From contig NZ_FRDN01000015.1 of NCBI RefSeq assembly GCF_900143285.1, positions 1-64,000 of the forward strand: a DNA stretch of 64,000 nt. Direction: 5' to 3'. Position numbers and translations under genes: made by a program. The notes below the pieces were generated by a model. The model saw nothing but the letters and a program-made list of their open reading frames with translations, was not told the DNA's origin and did no database searches. The stretch is from Desulfitobacterium chlororespirans DSM 11544 (lineage in GTDB: Bacteria > Bacillota > Desulfitobacteriia > Desulfitobacteriales > Desulfitobacteriaceae). Below, one piece after another: positions 55,614 through 62,839 of the stretch (positions are counted from its first letter, which is position 1; each line of letters starts with the position of its first letter).

Positions 55614-56471
55614 ATGAATGGATTCGGAAATCAGCTCAAGACTGTTTTTCTGATGAGTTTATTAACTGTGCTTGTGATTCTGGCCGGGAATGCTATAGGA
55701 GGCTCCGGCGGTATGCAAATCGCCTTTATCTTTGCCATGGTGATGAACTTTGGCAGCTATTGGTTCAGTGATAAGATGGCTCTGGCGATGACGAAAGCCC
55801 AGCCCATCAGCCGTGAACAAAGCCCCGAGCTCTATGCCATGGTGGAGAAGCTGGCAGACAACGCCAATCTGCCCATGCCCAGGCTTTATATGACCCCGTC
55901 ACCTCAGCCCAATGCTTTTGCAACCGGCCGCAATCCTAATCACGCGGCTATTGCTGTAACCCGGGGATTGATGCAAATGCTTAATCGTGAAGAGCTGGAA
56001 GGGGTATTAGCCCACGAGATGGCTCACATTAAGAATCGGGATATTCTTATCAGTACCTTGGCGGCAGTCATGGCCGGTGTTATTACAACCCTGGCCCATT
56101 GGGCTCAGTGGGCCTTAATGTTCGGAGGGGTAGGGGGAAATGATGATGAGGGAGCTTCCGGACTGGCTGCTCTGCCCTTGATTATCCTGGGACCTATTGC
56201 GGCGATGCTGGTTCAGATGGGAATTTCCCGTTCCCGGGAATATCTGGCCGATGCCACGGGAGCGGAGATTGCAGGGAACTCCTCTGGTCTGGCCAATGCT
56301 CTCCAGAAATTAGAGAGAAGTTCGGCAGCCATACCGATGAATGTTAACCCCTCTGCAAGCCATATGTTTATCGTCAATCCATTGAACGCCCGCAGGGTAG
56401 CAAATCTGTTCAGCACCCACCCACCCATTGAAGAAAGGGTAAAACGACTTTATACTATGGAACGCCGCTAA
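55614..56471 (+). CDS. htpX: Zinc metalloprotease HtpX
   Basis: 285 residues with two N-terminal membrane segments (about 10-28, 34-50), the zinc motif His-Glu-Met-Ala-His at 134-138, two more membrane segments (about 145-170 and 178-200) and the third ligand Glu in Ser-Arg-Glu-Tyr-Leu-Ala-Asp (about 206). HtpX degrades misfolded membrane proteins. Start ATG 55614 behind AAAGGAG, 48 bp after the CBS-domain gene and probably cotranscribed with it. Confidence 0.95.
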   Translation: MNGFGNQLKTVFLMSLLTVLVILAGNAIGGSGGMQIAFIFAMVMNFGSYWFSDKMALAMTKAQPISREQSPELYAMVEKLADNANLPMPRLYMTPSPQPNAFATGRNPNHAAIAVTRGLMQMLNREELEGVLAHEMAHIKNRDILISTLAAVMAGVITTLAHWAQWALMFGGVGGNDDEGASGLAALPLIILGPIAAMLVQMGISRSREYLADATGAEIAGNSSGLANALQKLERSSAAIPMNVNPSASHMFIVNPLNARRVANLFSTHPPIEERVKRLYTMERR

Positions 56472-56498
56472 CGGCATCAGAAGACGATGAAAAGGCTG

Positions 56499-56550
56499 TA
56501 GCCAGCCGGGTTTAAGAGATGTTCATTCTCTTGCCCGGCTGGCTATTTCT
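56499..56550 (+). terminator. Terminator after htpX
   Basis: AGCCAGCCGGG pairs with CCCGGCTGGCT around a loop with GAGA-like bases, followed by ATTTCT. Confidence 0.75.
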
Positions 56551-56681
56551 GCAAAGAAAGCCAGAATTATGTTGATTTTTCCTGGGGTTCCGTTTAGAAT
56601 TTAATCAATGCTTAGAAGCATTGTTAATTATGATTGATTTAAAAACAAGAGATAACACTATTTGAGAGGTAAGGATGGATT

Positions 56682-57053
56682 GTGAAGATTTTAATTGTTG
56701 ATGATTCGGTCTTCTCCCAAAAAATTAACGCCCAGTATATCAGAATGTTTCTGAAGGATGCCGAGATTGCTTTTGCCAATGATGGTCTGGAAGGACTTGA
56801 ACGATATAAAGAGCTGCAGCCCGATTATGTGTTTTTAGACTTATTAATGCCCAAGCTCCATGGTAAAGAGCTGCTTAACCTGATCAAGCAGTATGATCAT
56901 AATGCCAGGATCGTTGTTATATCCGCGGATATTCAAAAAAACGTCCGGGAAGAAATAAGCCAATATGGTATATTGCAATTTATCAATAAACCTTTCAATG
57001 AGGAAAAAGCCAGGACAATCTGTGAATTAATAAGGGATGATTATGATGGGTGA
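56682..57053 (+). CDS. CheY-like single-domain response regulator
   Basis: 123 residues from GTG 56682. Receiver domain with the acidic pair Asp7-Asp8 (Ile-Val-Asp-Asp-Ser), phospho-acceptor Asp53 in Phe-Leu-Asp-Leu-Leu-Met-Pro, Ser in Val-Ile-Ser-Ala-Asp, and Lys in Asn-Lys-Pro-Phe. No output domain, so it acts by protein contact. It overlaps the CheC-like gene, and the two plus the following diguanylate cyclase form one operon. Confidence 0.9.
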   Translation: MKILIVDDSVFSQKINAQYIRMFLKDAEIAFANDGLEGLERYKELQPDYVFLDLLMPKLHGKELLNLIKQYDHNARIVVISADIQKNVREEISQYGILQFINKPFNEEKARTICELIRDDYDG

Positions 57054-57690
57054 GGATAGAGCATTAAAATTTGATATTTTAAACGAGCTGTTTAATATCA
57101 GCGTGGGGCAAGCCGCCAGCCTGCTGTCGGAAATGATTAATCGAACCTTAGTGTTGAATGTTCCCAGTGTTCAAATCATTGATATGCAGGGCAATCATGC
57201 TGATATGAATGCTTTTTTATCAATGGATGTTGATGGCACTTTAATGGTATCTTCAATCTGCTTTGAGAATAAACTAACAGGCAAAGCCAATCTTATCTTT
57301 CCCGCCGAGAAAATGAGACGATTCATCAACCTTTGCATCAATGAGGGTATAGCTGATGAAATTAATGATTTGAGCTTTTCAGACATTGATTTTGATATTA
57401 TCAGAGAAATTGGTAATATCGTCTTGAATTGTATTGTGGGAGGTGTAAGCAACTATCTGCACATCAATTTGGATTACTCATTGCCCGAAGTAAAAATCTT
57501 TAATAAGAAGGATTTTGCCCGGGATATTAAAAGCAATGAGAACTATTCAAGGAATATGATTTTACTGTATATTACCTTTATTATTGATGAAACGGAGATC
57601 GATGGTGCCATTATGATTAATTTGACCTTGACTTCTCAGCAGGAACTTATGAGTAAAATTGAAAAGATAGAAGTTGAATTAAATGAATAA
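57037..57690 (+). CDS. CheC-like phosphatase
   Basis: 217 residues. Two copies of the CheC/CheX/FliY active-site pattern are seen: Asn-Glu-Leu-Phe-Asn-Ile-Ser-Val-Gly-Gln-Ala-Ala (Glu-x-x-Asn near 14-18), followed about 25 residues later by Pro in Leu-Asn-Val-Pro-Ser, and Arg-Glu-Ile-Gly-Asn-Ile-Val-Leu-Asn (Glu-x-x-Asn near 125-129). Such proteins remove phosphate from CheY-type regulators, here most likely the product of the overlapping gene before it. Several ATGs lie at the start (57037, 57043, 57046); which is used is uncertain. Confidence 0.75.
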   Translation: MIMMGEDRALKFDILNELFNISVGQAASLLSEMINRTLVLNVPSVQIIDMQGNHADMNAFLSMDVDGTLMVSSICFENKLTGKANLIFPAEKMRRFINLCINEGIADEINDLSFSDIDFDIIREIGNIVLNCIVGGVSNYLHINLDYSLPEVKIFNKKDFARDIKSNENYSRNMILLYITFIIDETEIDGAIMINLTLTSQQELMSKIEKIEVELNE

Positions 57691-58600
57691 GTGGATGAGT
57701 GTATTTAATAGTCTGGATATCGGGATTTTAATTCTCGACGAAGAATTTAAAATCGTTTATGCCAATCAATACCTCTTGGGCTTTATACCCTTTAGCCGGG
57801 AAGAGGTTCATGAACAACCTCTTTATAAGGTCTTACCCAGATTTCATAATGCCTATATCGAAAAGGTCTTACTGAATTGCTTAGAAAATGGCAGCAAAAT
57901 GTTTCTGTCAGCTGCCCTGCATAAGACTATGCTTCATGGGGACCATAGCTTTAATATAAAGATAAGCCGTTTTGAGGAGGGGAGTTCCCAGCTGCTGCTC
58001 CTGGAATTCATCGATGTAACCAGTCAATTTATCCAGATTGCCCGCTTAAGAAATTATGTGATTGAGTTAAGCAAAGTCAATAAAGAGCTTAAAGAAAAAA
58101 AAGAATTTATTGAGAATATGGCTTATTATGATTGTTTAACGGGAATTCACAACCGGACATTTTTTTATAAATTAGCTGAGAAATATTTGGAAAGCGCCAA
58201 AAGAAGCGGCGGCATCTTAGGGATTATGTTTATCGATGTGGATAAGTTCAAGGCCATCAATGATACCTATGGCCATGAAGCCGGTGATCAAGCCTTGATT
58301 CAAGTGGCCAATATCTTAACTCAAGTGATTAGAAAGAATGATACTGTTGCCCGCTACGGTGGCGATGAATTTCTCATCCTCCTGCCGCATCTCCTGGCTG
58401 GTCATAATTACGAGATCATTGCTTCCCGAATCCGCAACCATCCGGAGCGATTCATTACTTTGGCCGGTAAAGAAGTAGAAATCAGCCTGAGTATAGGCGT
58501 TGGTTTTTATCCTATGGATGGCGATAGTGTGGATCAGCTCATTGCCAGAGCTGATCAAGCTATGTATGCTGCTAAAGCCAAGATTAAAGCCATGTGTTGA
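57683..58600 (+). CDS. PAS-GGDEF diguanylate cyclase
   Basis: 305 residues overlapping the CheC-like gene by 8 bp. A PAS domain (about 5-118; Phe-Lys-Ile-Val-Tyr-Ala-Asn) and a short coiled coil are followed by GGDEF (about 143-305): Asp-Cys-Leu-Thr-Gly-Ile-His-Asn-Arg, Phe-Ile-Asp-Val-Asp-Lys-Phe-Lys-Ala-Ile-Asn-Asp, active site Gly-Gly-Asp-Glu-Phe at 226-230, and I-site Arg-Lys-Asn-Asp at 217-220. It should make cyclic-di-GMP with feedback inhibition. The operon ties it to a phospho-relay through the receiver and CheC-like proteins. Confidence 0.9.
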   Translation: MNKWMSVFNSLDIGILILDEEFKIVYANQYLLGFIPFSREEVHEQPLYKVLPRFHNAYIEKVLLNCLENGSKMFLSAALHKTMLHGDHSFNIKISRFEEGSSQLLLLEFIDVTSQFIQIARLRNYVIELSKVNKELKEKKEFIENMAYYDCLTGIHNRTFFYKLAEKYLESAKRSGGILGIMFIDVDKFKAINDTYGHEAGDQALIQVANILTQVIRKNDTVARYGGDEFLILLPHLLAGHNYEIIASRIRNHPERFITLAGKEVEISLSIGVGFYPMDGDSVDQLIARADQAMYAAKAKIKAMC

Positions 58601-58628
58601 TAGAACTGAGAGCAGAATTAATAGTGAA

Positions 58629-58672
58629 AAACGGGACAGGCGCCATTTGAACATGGTACCTGTCCCCGTTTC
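58629..58672. repeat. REP-like palindrome between convergent genes
   Basis: AACGGGACAGG and CCTGTCCCCGTT flank GCGCCATTTGAACATGGTA, with nested pairing (GCGCC/GGTAC region, CCAT/ATGG). GGGACAGG hairpins of this form are seen as dispersed REP-like elements in related Firmicutes. With the T-rich end it could also act as a terminator. Confidence 0.5.
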
Positions 58673-58698
58673 ATTATGATTATGTGACAAAGGCATCT

Positions 58699-59856
58699 CT
58701 AAAAGGTCGGCCCAATGCGGAAGATGCCGAATTCCTGGTGACCTAAGCTTTCTGATTTGGTTAATTTACCGTTGGCTACTTCAATTATTTCCTTGAAAAT
58801 CCGGCGGCCGCTATCTTCAATGGTCTCTGTGCCGGATAGGATGGGAGAGAGATCGAGGTCGATATTGTCGGCCATGTTCAGATACGTATCGGCATTGGCC
58901 GTGACTTTAATAACCGGGGCGATAGGTGAGCCGGTGGGGGTACCCCGTCCTGTGGTGAAGACGATGATCTGTATGCCGCCGGCAAGCATTCCAATCATGG
59001 ACTCCACATCCTGACCCGGAGTATCCATAACATAAAGGCCTTTGCCCTGAGGAGCTTCGCCATAGGCCAAAATATCCTGAATGGTGGAGTGACCGGCTTT
59101 ATAAATACAGCCCAGAGATTTTTCTTCGATGGAGCTGATGCCGCCGGCGATATTACCGGGAGTGGGCTGGCCATCCCGCAAATCCACATGAAGCTGCTGG
59201 GCACGCAGCTCCGTTTCTTTGACGATTCCCAGGAGTTTGGCGGCGACTTCCGGTGATTTGGCCCGTTTGGCCAGCACATGTTCCGCACCGATGAATTCCG
59301 TGGTTTCGGATAACATAGCCGTGCCTCCGGCCTTGACCACCAGATCCGAAGCTGTGCCGGCGGCAGGATTGGAGGCTAAACCGGAAGTGAAATCAGAACC
59401 GCCGCACTCAACCCCCAGAGATAACTCACTGAGGGGAGCTTCTTCCCTTTTGAGCATAGAAAGGGTGCGGGCCATTTGAGCAGCGATTTGGACTCCCAGG
59501 GAGGTGGTTTTTAGAGTGCCGCCATGCTCCTGAATGATCAGAGACTGCACCGGTTTCCCGGATTTGGCGATTTCTTCTGCAGTGTGCAGAATCGGTATGC
59601 CTTCACACCCCAAACCTACCACAAGAACTGCCCCCACATTAGGGTTTCTCCCGATGCCGATTAAGGTTCGCAAGGTTTGCTCATAATCGGCGCCCACCTG
59701 GCAGCAACCGTGTTGGTTGGCAATAGCGACAGCACCGGGAACTTGAGCGGCTATATTAGCGGCAACGGTAGTCGCACAGACTGAAGTGGGAAGGATTAAA
59801 AGATGGTTGCGTATGCCAAAGAGTCCGTCAGGGCGCCGAAATCCCCATAGGTTCAT
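58699..59856 (-). CDS. UxaA-family dehydratase/lyase, large subunit
   Basis: 385 residues of the UxaA C-terminal domain type: Arg-Pro-Asp-Gly-Leu-Phe-Gly-Ile-Arg-Asn-His, Asn-Gln-His-Gly-Cys-Cys-Gln, Gly-Leu-Gly-Cys-Glu-Gly-Ile-Pro, Leu-Gly-Val-Glu-Cys-Gly-Gly-Ser-Asp (conserved Cys), and Phe-Thr-Thr-Gly-Arg-Gly-Thr-Pro-Thr-Gly. Family members dehydrate altronate or galactarate, and a related pair cleaves sulfolactate. As a two-gene system with a separate small SAF subunit it fits either altronate dehydratase or a sulfolactate sulfo-lyase. No neighbouring sugar-acid genes decide it. Overlaps the small subunit by 4 bp. Confidence 0.8.
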   Translation of the reverse strand: MNLWGFRRPDGLFGIRNHLLILPTSVCATTVAANIAAQVPGAVAIANQHGCCQVGADYEQTLRTLIGIGRNPNVGAVLVVGLGCEGIPILHTAEEIAKSGKPVQSLIIQEHGGTLKTTSLGVQIAAQMARTLSMLKREEAPLSELSLGVECGGSDFTSGLASNPAAGTASDLVVKAGGTAMLSETTEFIGAEHVLAKRAKSPEVAAKLLGIVKETELRAQQLHVDLRDGQPTPGNIAGGISSIEEKSLGCIYKAGHSTIQDILAYGEAPQGKGLYVMDTPGQDVESMIGMLAGGIQIIVFTTGRGTPTGSPIAPVIKVTANADTYLNMADNIDLDLSPILSGTETIEDSGRRIFKEIIEVANGKLTKSESLGHQEFGIFRIGPTF

Positions 59857-60167
59857 CTTGAGCCCTCCTTATCGGTATCTAAATCCCCGCGACCCCGTTG
59901 GGACTCCATGTTATGGACATGGACATGCTGGCCGGGTTGAATATCGATGATGGCGGCACCAATGCTCTCTCCATATTTTACGACATTGCTGCTTTGGGCT
60001 ATGGGCATGAGTGCAACCTTATGTCCCAAAGGGATATCCTGGCACACTGTAAGTGATTCGGCCTGGTTTCCTCGGAAAAACGAGATCGTGGTACCGGCAG
60101 GTATATGATCGACACAGGTAGCCACATTATCCTTTTCATAAATAACAACCGCTTGCTTTTTCACCAC
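59853..60167 (-). CDS. UxaA-family dehydratase/lyase, small (SAF) subunit
   Basis: 104 residues of the SAF domain: Asp-Asn-Val-Ala-Thr-Cys-Val-Asp-His-Ile-Pro-Ala-Gly, Val-Cys-Gln-Asp-Ile-Pro-Leu-Gly-His-Lys-Val-Ala, Tyr-Gly-Glu-Ser-Ile-Gly, and Gly-Gln-His-Val-His-Val-His-Asn-Met-Glu-Ser-Gln-Arg-Gly-Arg-Gly-Asp. The His-Val-His-Asn segment is the conserved functional end. It forms the enzyme with the large subunit encoded directly downstream. GGAGGAGCAG precedes the start. Confidence 0.85.
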   Translation of the reverse strand: MVKKQAVVIYEKDNVATCVDHIPAGTTISFFRGNQAESLTVCQDIPLGHKVALMPIAQSSNVVKYGESIGAAIIDIQPGQHVHVHNMESQRGRGDLDTDKEGSR

Positions 60168-60328
60168 TGCTCCTCCATTCTTGACTTGATTCTCTATGAT
60201 AGAACACTATGATTATAACATAAGATAAGGATTTGTGTATTAATACAGGGTGATAAAACAAATCCTGCTATGAATCCTCAGAGGAGCTTAAGCGGAATAA
60301 AATGATGGCTATGGAGAAAGACTATTCA

Positions 60329-60357
60329 GGCATATGTCACAGGCATATGCCTTTTCG
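60329..60357 (+). terminator. Hairpin upstream of the DUF421 gene
   Basis: GGCATATG pairs with CATATGCC, followed by TTTT, about 37 bp before the DUF421 start. It is either a leader element or the end of an upstream transcript. Confidence 0.5.
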
Positions 60358-60393
60358 ACTCAAAACCACAGGAAGGAGTTGCATGATGAAATT

Positions 60394-61092
60394 ATGCTGA
60401 TAACCGCCATCAGAACCTTGATACTTTATTTTTTCGTCATTGCGGCGTTGCGTCTTATGGGCAAACGTGAAATAGGCCAACTGCAACCCTTTGAGCTGGT
60501 TGTCATTCTTATGATCTCCGATTTAGCGGCTATTCCCAGCGAAGATGTGGGCATTCCTCTTATTTCAGGAATTATTCCTATGATGGTTTTGGTTTTAATG
60601 AGTATCTCACTATCTTATCTGGAGTTAAAAAGCGAGAAGGCCCGGGATATTCTCAATGGCACTCCTTCGATCCTGATCGAAAGAGGAAGGATTGTTGAGC
60701 ATGAATTAGTTCGCAACCGCCTGCCCTTAACCGATTTAGTGGAAGAATTAAGAATGAGAAGTATCCCCAATATTGCCGATGTAGAATTTGCCATACTGGA
60801 AACCAACGGACAGATCAGTGTATTGCCTAAATCTTCCAAACGCCCTGTTACACCGGAGGATCTGAAGCTGCAACCGGCTTACGAGGGCTTGCCGATTGTG
60901 TTTATTATGGATGGAATTCTGCAGGAAAGGGCCTTTGATCTATCTGGTAAAGACCGGGCATGGCTGGATAGGCAGATCAAAAAACATAAGCTGAAAGGCA
61001 TAGAAGAGGTGCTCTTTGCCTGCCTGGACTCCTCGGATCATTTATATCTGCAGGGTAAAGAACGATATACTAAAAAAAAGCAACAGGCTTAG
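60394..61092 (+). CDS. DUF421 (YetF-like) membrane protein
   Basis: 232 residues from ATG 60394. Three membrane segments in the first 90 residues and a cytoplasmic alpha/beta domain (about 95-232) with Leu-Asn-Gly-Thr-Pro-Ser-Ile-Leu-Ile-Glu-Arg-Gly-Arg-Ile and Ile-Ala-Asp-Val-Glu-Phe-Ala-Ile-Leu-Glu-Thr-Asn-Gly. The family is common in spore formers; function not established. GGAAGGAG is 16 bp upstream, and a five-codon frame (ATG 60388, Met-Lys-Leu-Cys-stop) begins near it and ends inside the start region, so coupling may be used. It pairs with the DUF4363 gene. Confidence 0.8.
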   Translation: MLITAIRTLILYFFVIAALRLMGKREIGQLQPFELVVILMISDLAAIPSEDVGIPLISGIIPMMVLVLMSISLSYLELKSEKARDILNGTPSILIERGRIVEHELVRNRLPLTDLVEELRMRSIPNIADVEFAILETNGQISVLPKSSKRPVTPEDLKLQPAYEGLPIVFIMDGILQERAFDLSGKDRAWLDRQIKKHKLKGIEEVLFACLDSSDHLYLQGKERYTKKKQQA

Positions 61093-61119
61093 GCCAACAT
61101 TAAATGAGGGGGGTATTCT

Positions 61120-61503
61120 ATGCTGAGAACGTATCTTATCGCAGGCATAATTATCCTTATCCTGGTGCTGGGGGGCTATTGGCAGAACAGCTATATCAGT
61201 GAGTCCACTTATACCCTGACCGAAAAATTGGTCAATGTGGAGGAACAGATACGCGCCAAGAGCTGGGACAATGCCAATCAGGAAATCGAGAATTTCAGTC
61301 AAGACTGGAATGGGATCAAGAAATTCTGGTGCATATTGCTCGATCATCAGGAGATAGATGAAATCGAACTCAGCTTAATAAGGCTGAAGCAATATATCAG
61401 GGAAAATGAAACCGTTTTAAGTTTGGGAGAGGTATCCGCCTTGCGTCTGCTGGTTGATCATATTGCCGATAAAGGAATGATCACACTTCAAAATATTTTT
61501 TGA
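61120..61503 (+). CDS. DUF4363 family protein
   Basis: 127 residues. One N-terminal membrane segment (about 5-22) and a helical outer part with Trp-Asp-Asn-Ala-Asn-Gln-Glu-Ile-Glu, Trp-Asn-Gly-Ile-Lys-Lys-Phe-Trp and Ile-Arg-Glu-Asn-Glu, matching DUF4363. It lies 27 bp after the DUF421 gene, the usual pair in spore formers. GGGGGGT precedes the ATG. Function unknown. Confidence 0.8.
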   Translation: MLRTYLIAGIIILILVLGGYWQNSYISESTYTLTEKLVNVEEQIRAKSWDNANQEIENFSQDWNGIKKFWCILLDHQEIDEIELSLIRLKQYIRENETVLSLGEVSALRLLVDHIADKGMITLQNIF

Positions 61504-61888
61504 AAAAAAGTATAGCCGACGGGGCGGATAAAAAGGCAAGTAAGGGAAGGACCGGCCCCGTTGGGTTATCTTATTATATTGGTAAACTCGTTGATATCAT
61601 ACGAAATATTTATAGCACGATTAAGAATACTAATAAAAAAGTTAACACTTTACAGTAGAATTGGTAATAAAAAGAATGTATTATAGAAATTGATAAAGTG
61701 TTCACATAAACATGATATCAGTTATCTGAATTATCTAACATGATATAGAAGATTGAATTTTCCTCTCTAAAAATATAGAAACAACCTTGGGAGACATAAG
61801 GTAGTACAAGTTTTAACATTCACTTAGTAATTTTACTTTGGACGTTTTATTTTGACATAAATTAAAAAATTACAATGAGGTGAGGAAT
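61504..61888 (+). promoter_or_regulatory. 385-bp intergenic region: terminator, then AT-rich hydrogenase promoter region
   Basis: ACGGGGC (61519) can pair with GCCCCGT (61555) as a terminator for the DUF4363 gene. The following 320 bp are strongly AT-rich, with several inverted words such as ATTAAGAATACTAAT at 61620-61634 and GTGTTCACATAAACATG near 61700. Both could be sites for Crp/Fnr-type regulators, but neither matches a known consensus well. No gene is supported here. Confidence 0.4.
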
Positions 61889-62839
61889 GTGAAACGAGAT
61901 GATCAACCTATGGAAAGCGGATATCAGCGTCTCGCCAGAAGAGGGGTATCCAGAAGGGACTTTTTGAAACTGTGCACATTCACATGCGCGGCACTGGGGA
62001 TTGATTTGAGTTTAGCGCCTCAAATAGCGGAGGCGGCTGAAGCAAATTTGTCCAAAAAACCGGTGATCTGGATGCAAGGGCAAGGATGCACCGGATGCAG
62101 CGAATCCCTGTTATCTTCGGTTGACCCGGGACCGGAGGAGATTATTCTTGATCTTCTGTCGGTACGCTACCATCCCACCCTGATGGCAGCCTCAGGAGAG
62201 CAGGCTGTTCAAAGCCTGGAAGACTGTATAGCCCAAGGTCATTACATACTCGTCCTGGAGGGATCGATTCCCACAGCGGATGCACGGTATTGCTTTGTGG
62301 AAGGAAAGCCCTTTATCGAACAATTCAAACTAGCTGCGGAAAAGGCTGAAGCGGTTATCGCTGTGGGCTCCTGTGCTTGTTACGGCGGGATTCCCCGTGC
62401 CGGGTTCACCGGGGCAGTAGGTGCCCAGGAGGTGCTCGGAGGAGTTAAGGTGGTAAACCTCCCCAGTTGCCCGGTCAAACCGGATCGGCTGGTGGGTTTG
62501 CTCATATACTATCTCAGTCAAAATGCTTTGCCTAAGCTGGACGGACTTAATCGGCCGGAAGCTTATTATCGCTACACCTTACATGACAGCTGTTATCGCC
62601 GCTGGCATTACGAAAAAGGAGAGTATCTGGAGGATTGGAATAACCCGGACACCCTGGATTGGTGTCTTTATCACAAGGGGTGCAAAGGGCAGGACACTTA
62701 CACTAATTGCGCTAATGCCTGGTGGAATGGCGGAGCCAATTTCTGCGGCTATGCCGGCTCACCCTGTGCAGGGTGCAGTCAGCCTGAGTACTATGACGGC
62801 TTCGCGCCTTTATTTGTGAACCCCAAGGAGGTGAAATAG
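61889..62839 (+). CDS. [NiFe] hydrogenase small subunit, Tat-exported
   Basis: 316 residues from GTG 61889 (GAGGTGAGG upstream; GTG 61880 is also in frame). Twin-arginine signal Ser-Arg-Arg-Asp-Phe-Leu-Lys at about 21-27 and a hydrophobic stretch ending near Ala-Glu-Ala. The proximal cluster site is Gly-Gln-Gly-Cys-Thr-Gly-Cys-Ser-Glu-Ser (about 64-73). Cys in Gly-Ser-Cys-Ala-Cys-Tyr-Gly and Pro-Ser-Cys-Pro-Val-Lys-Pro follows. Distal and medial cluster ligands lie in Asp-Ser-Cys-Tyr-Arg-Arg, Trp-Cys-Leu-Tyr-His-Lys-Gly-Cys-Lys-Gly and Phe-Cys-Gly-Tyr...Cys-Ala-Gly-Cys. No C-terminal membrane anchor. It oxidises H2 outside the membrane with the large subunit and passes electrons on through Fe-S clusters. 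Confidence 0.9.
   Translation: MKRDDQPMESGYQRLARRGVSRRDFLKLCTFTCAALGIDLSLAPQIAEAAEANLSKKPVIWMQGQGCTGCSESLLSSVDPGPEEIILDLLSVRYHPTLMAASGEQAVQSLEDCIAQGHYILVLEGSIPTADARYCFVEGKPFIEQFKLAAEKAEAVIAVGSCACYGGIPRAGFTGAVGAQEVLGGVKVVNLPSCPVKPDRLVGLLIYYLSQNALPKLDGLNRPEAYYRYTLHDSCYRRWHYEKGEYLEDWNNPDTLDWCLYHKGCKGQDTYTNCANAWWNGGANFCGYAGSPCAGCSQPEYYDGFAPLFVNPKEVK

Noticed and set aside
61620-61634. Dehalobox-like (CprK) site before the hydrogenase
   Set aside because: ATTAAGAATACTAAT is only an approximate inverted repeat with wrong half-site spacing for TTAAT-N4-ATTAA.
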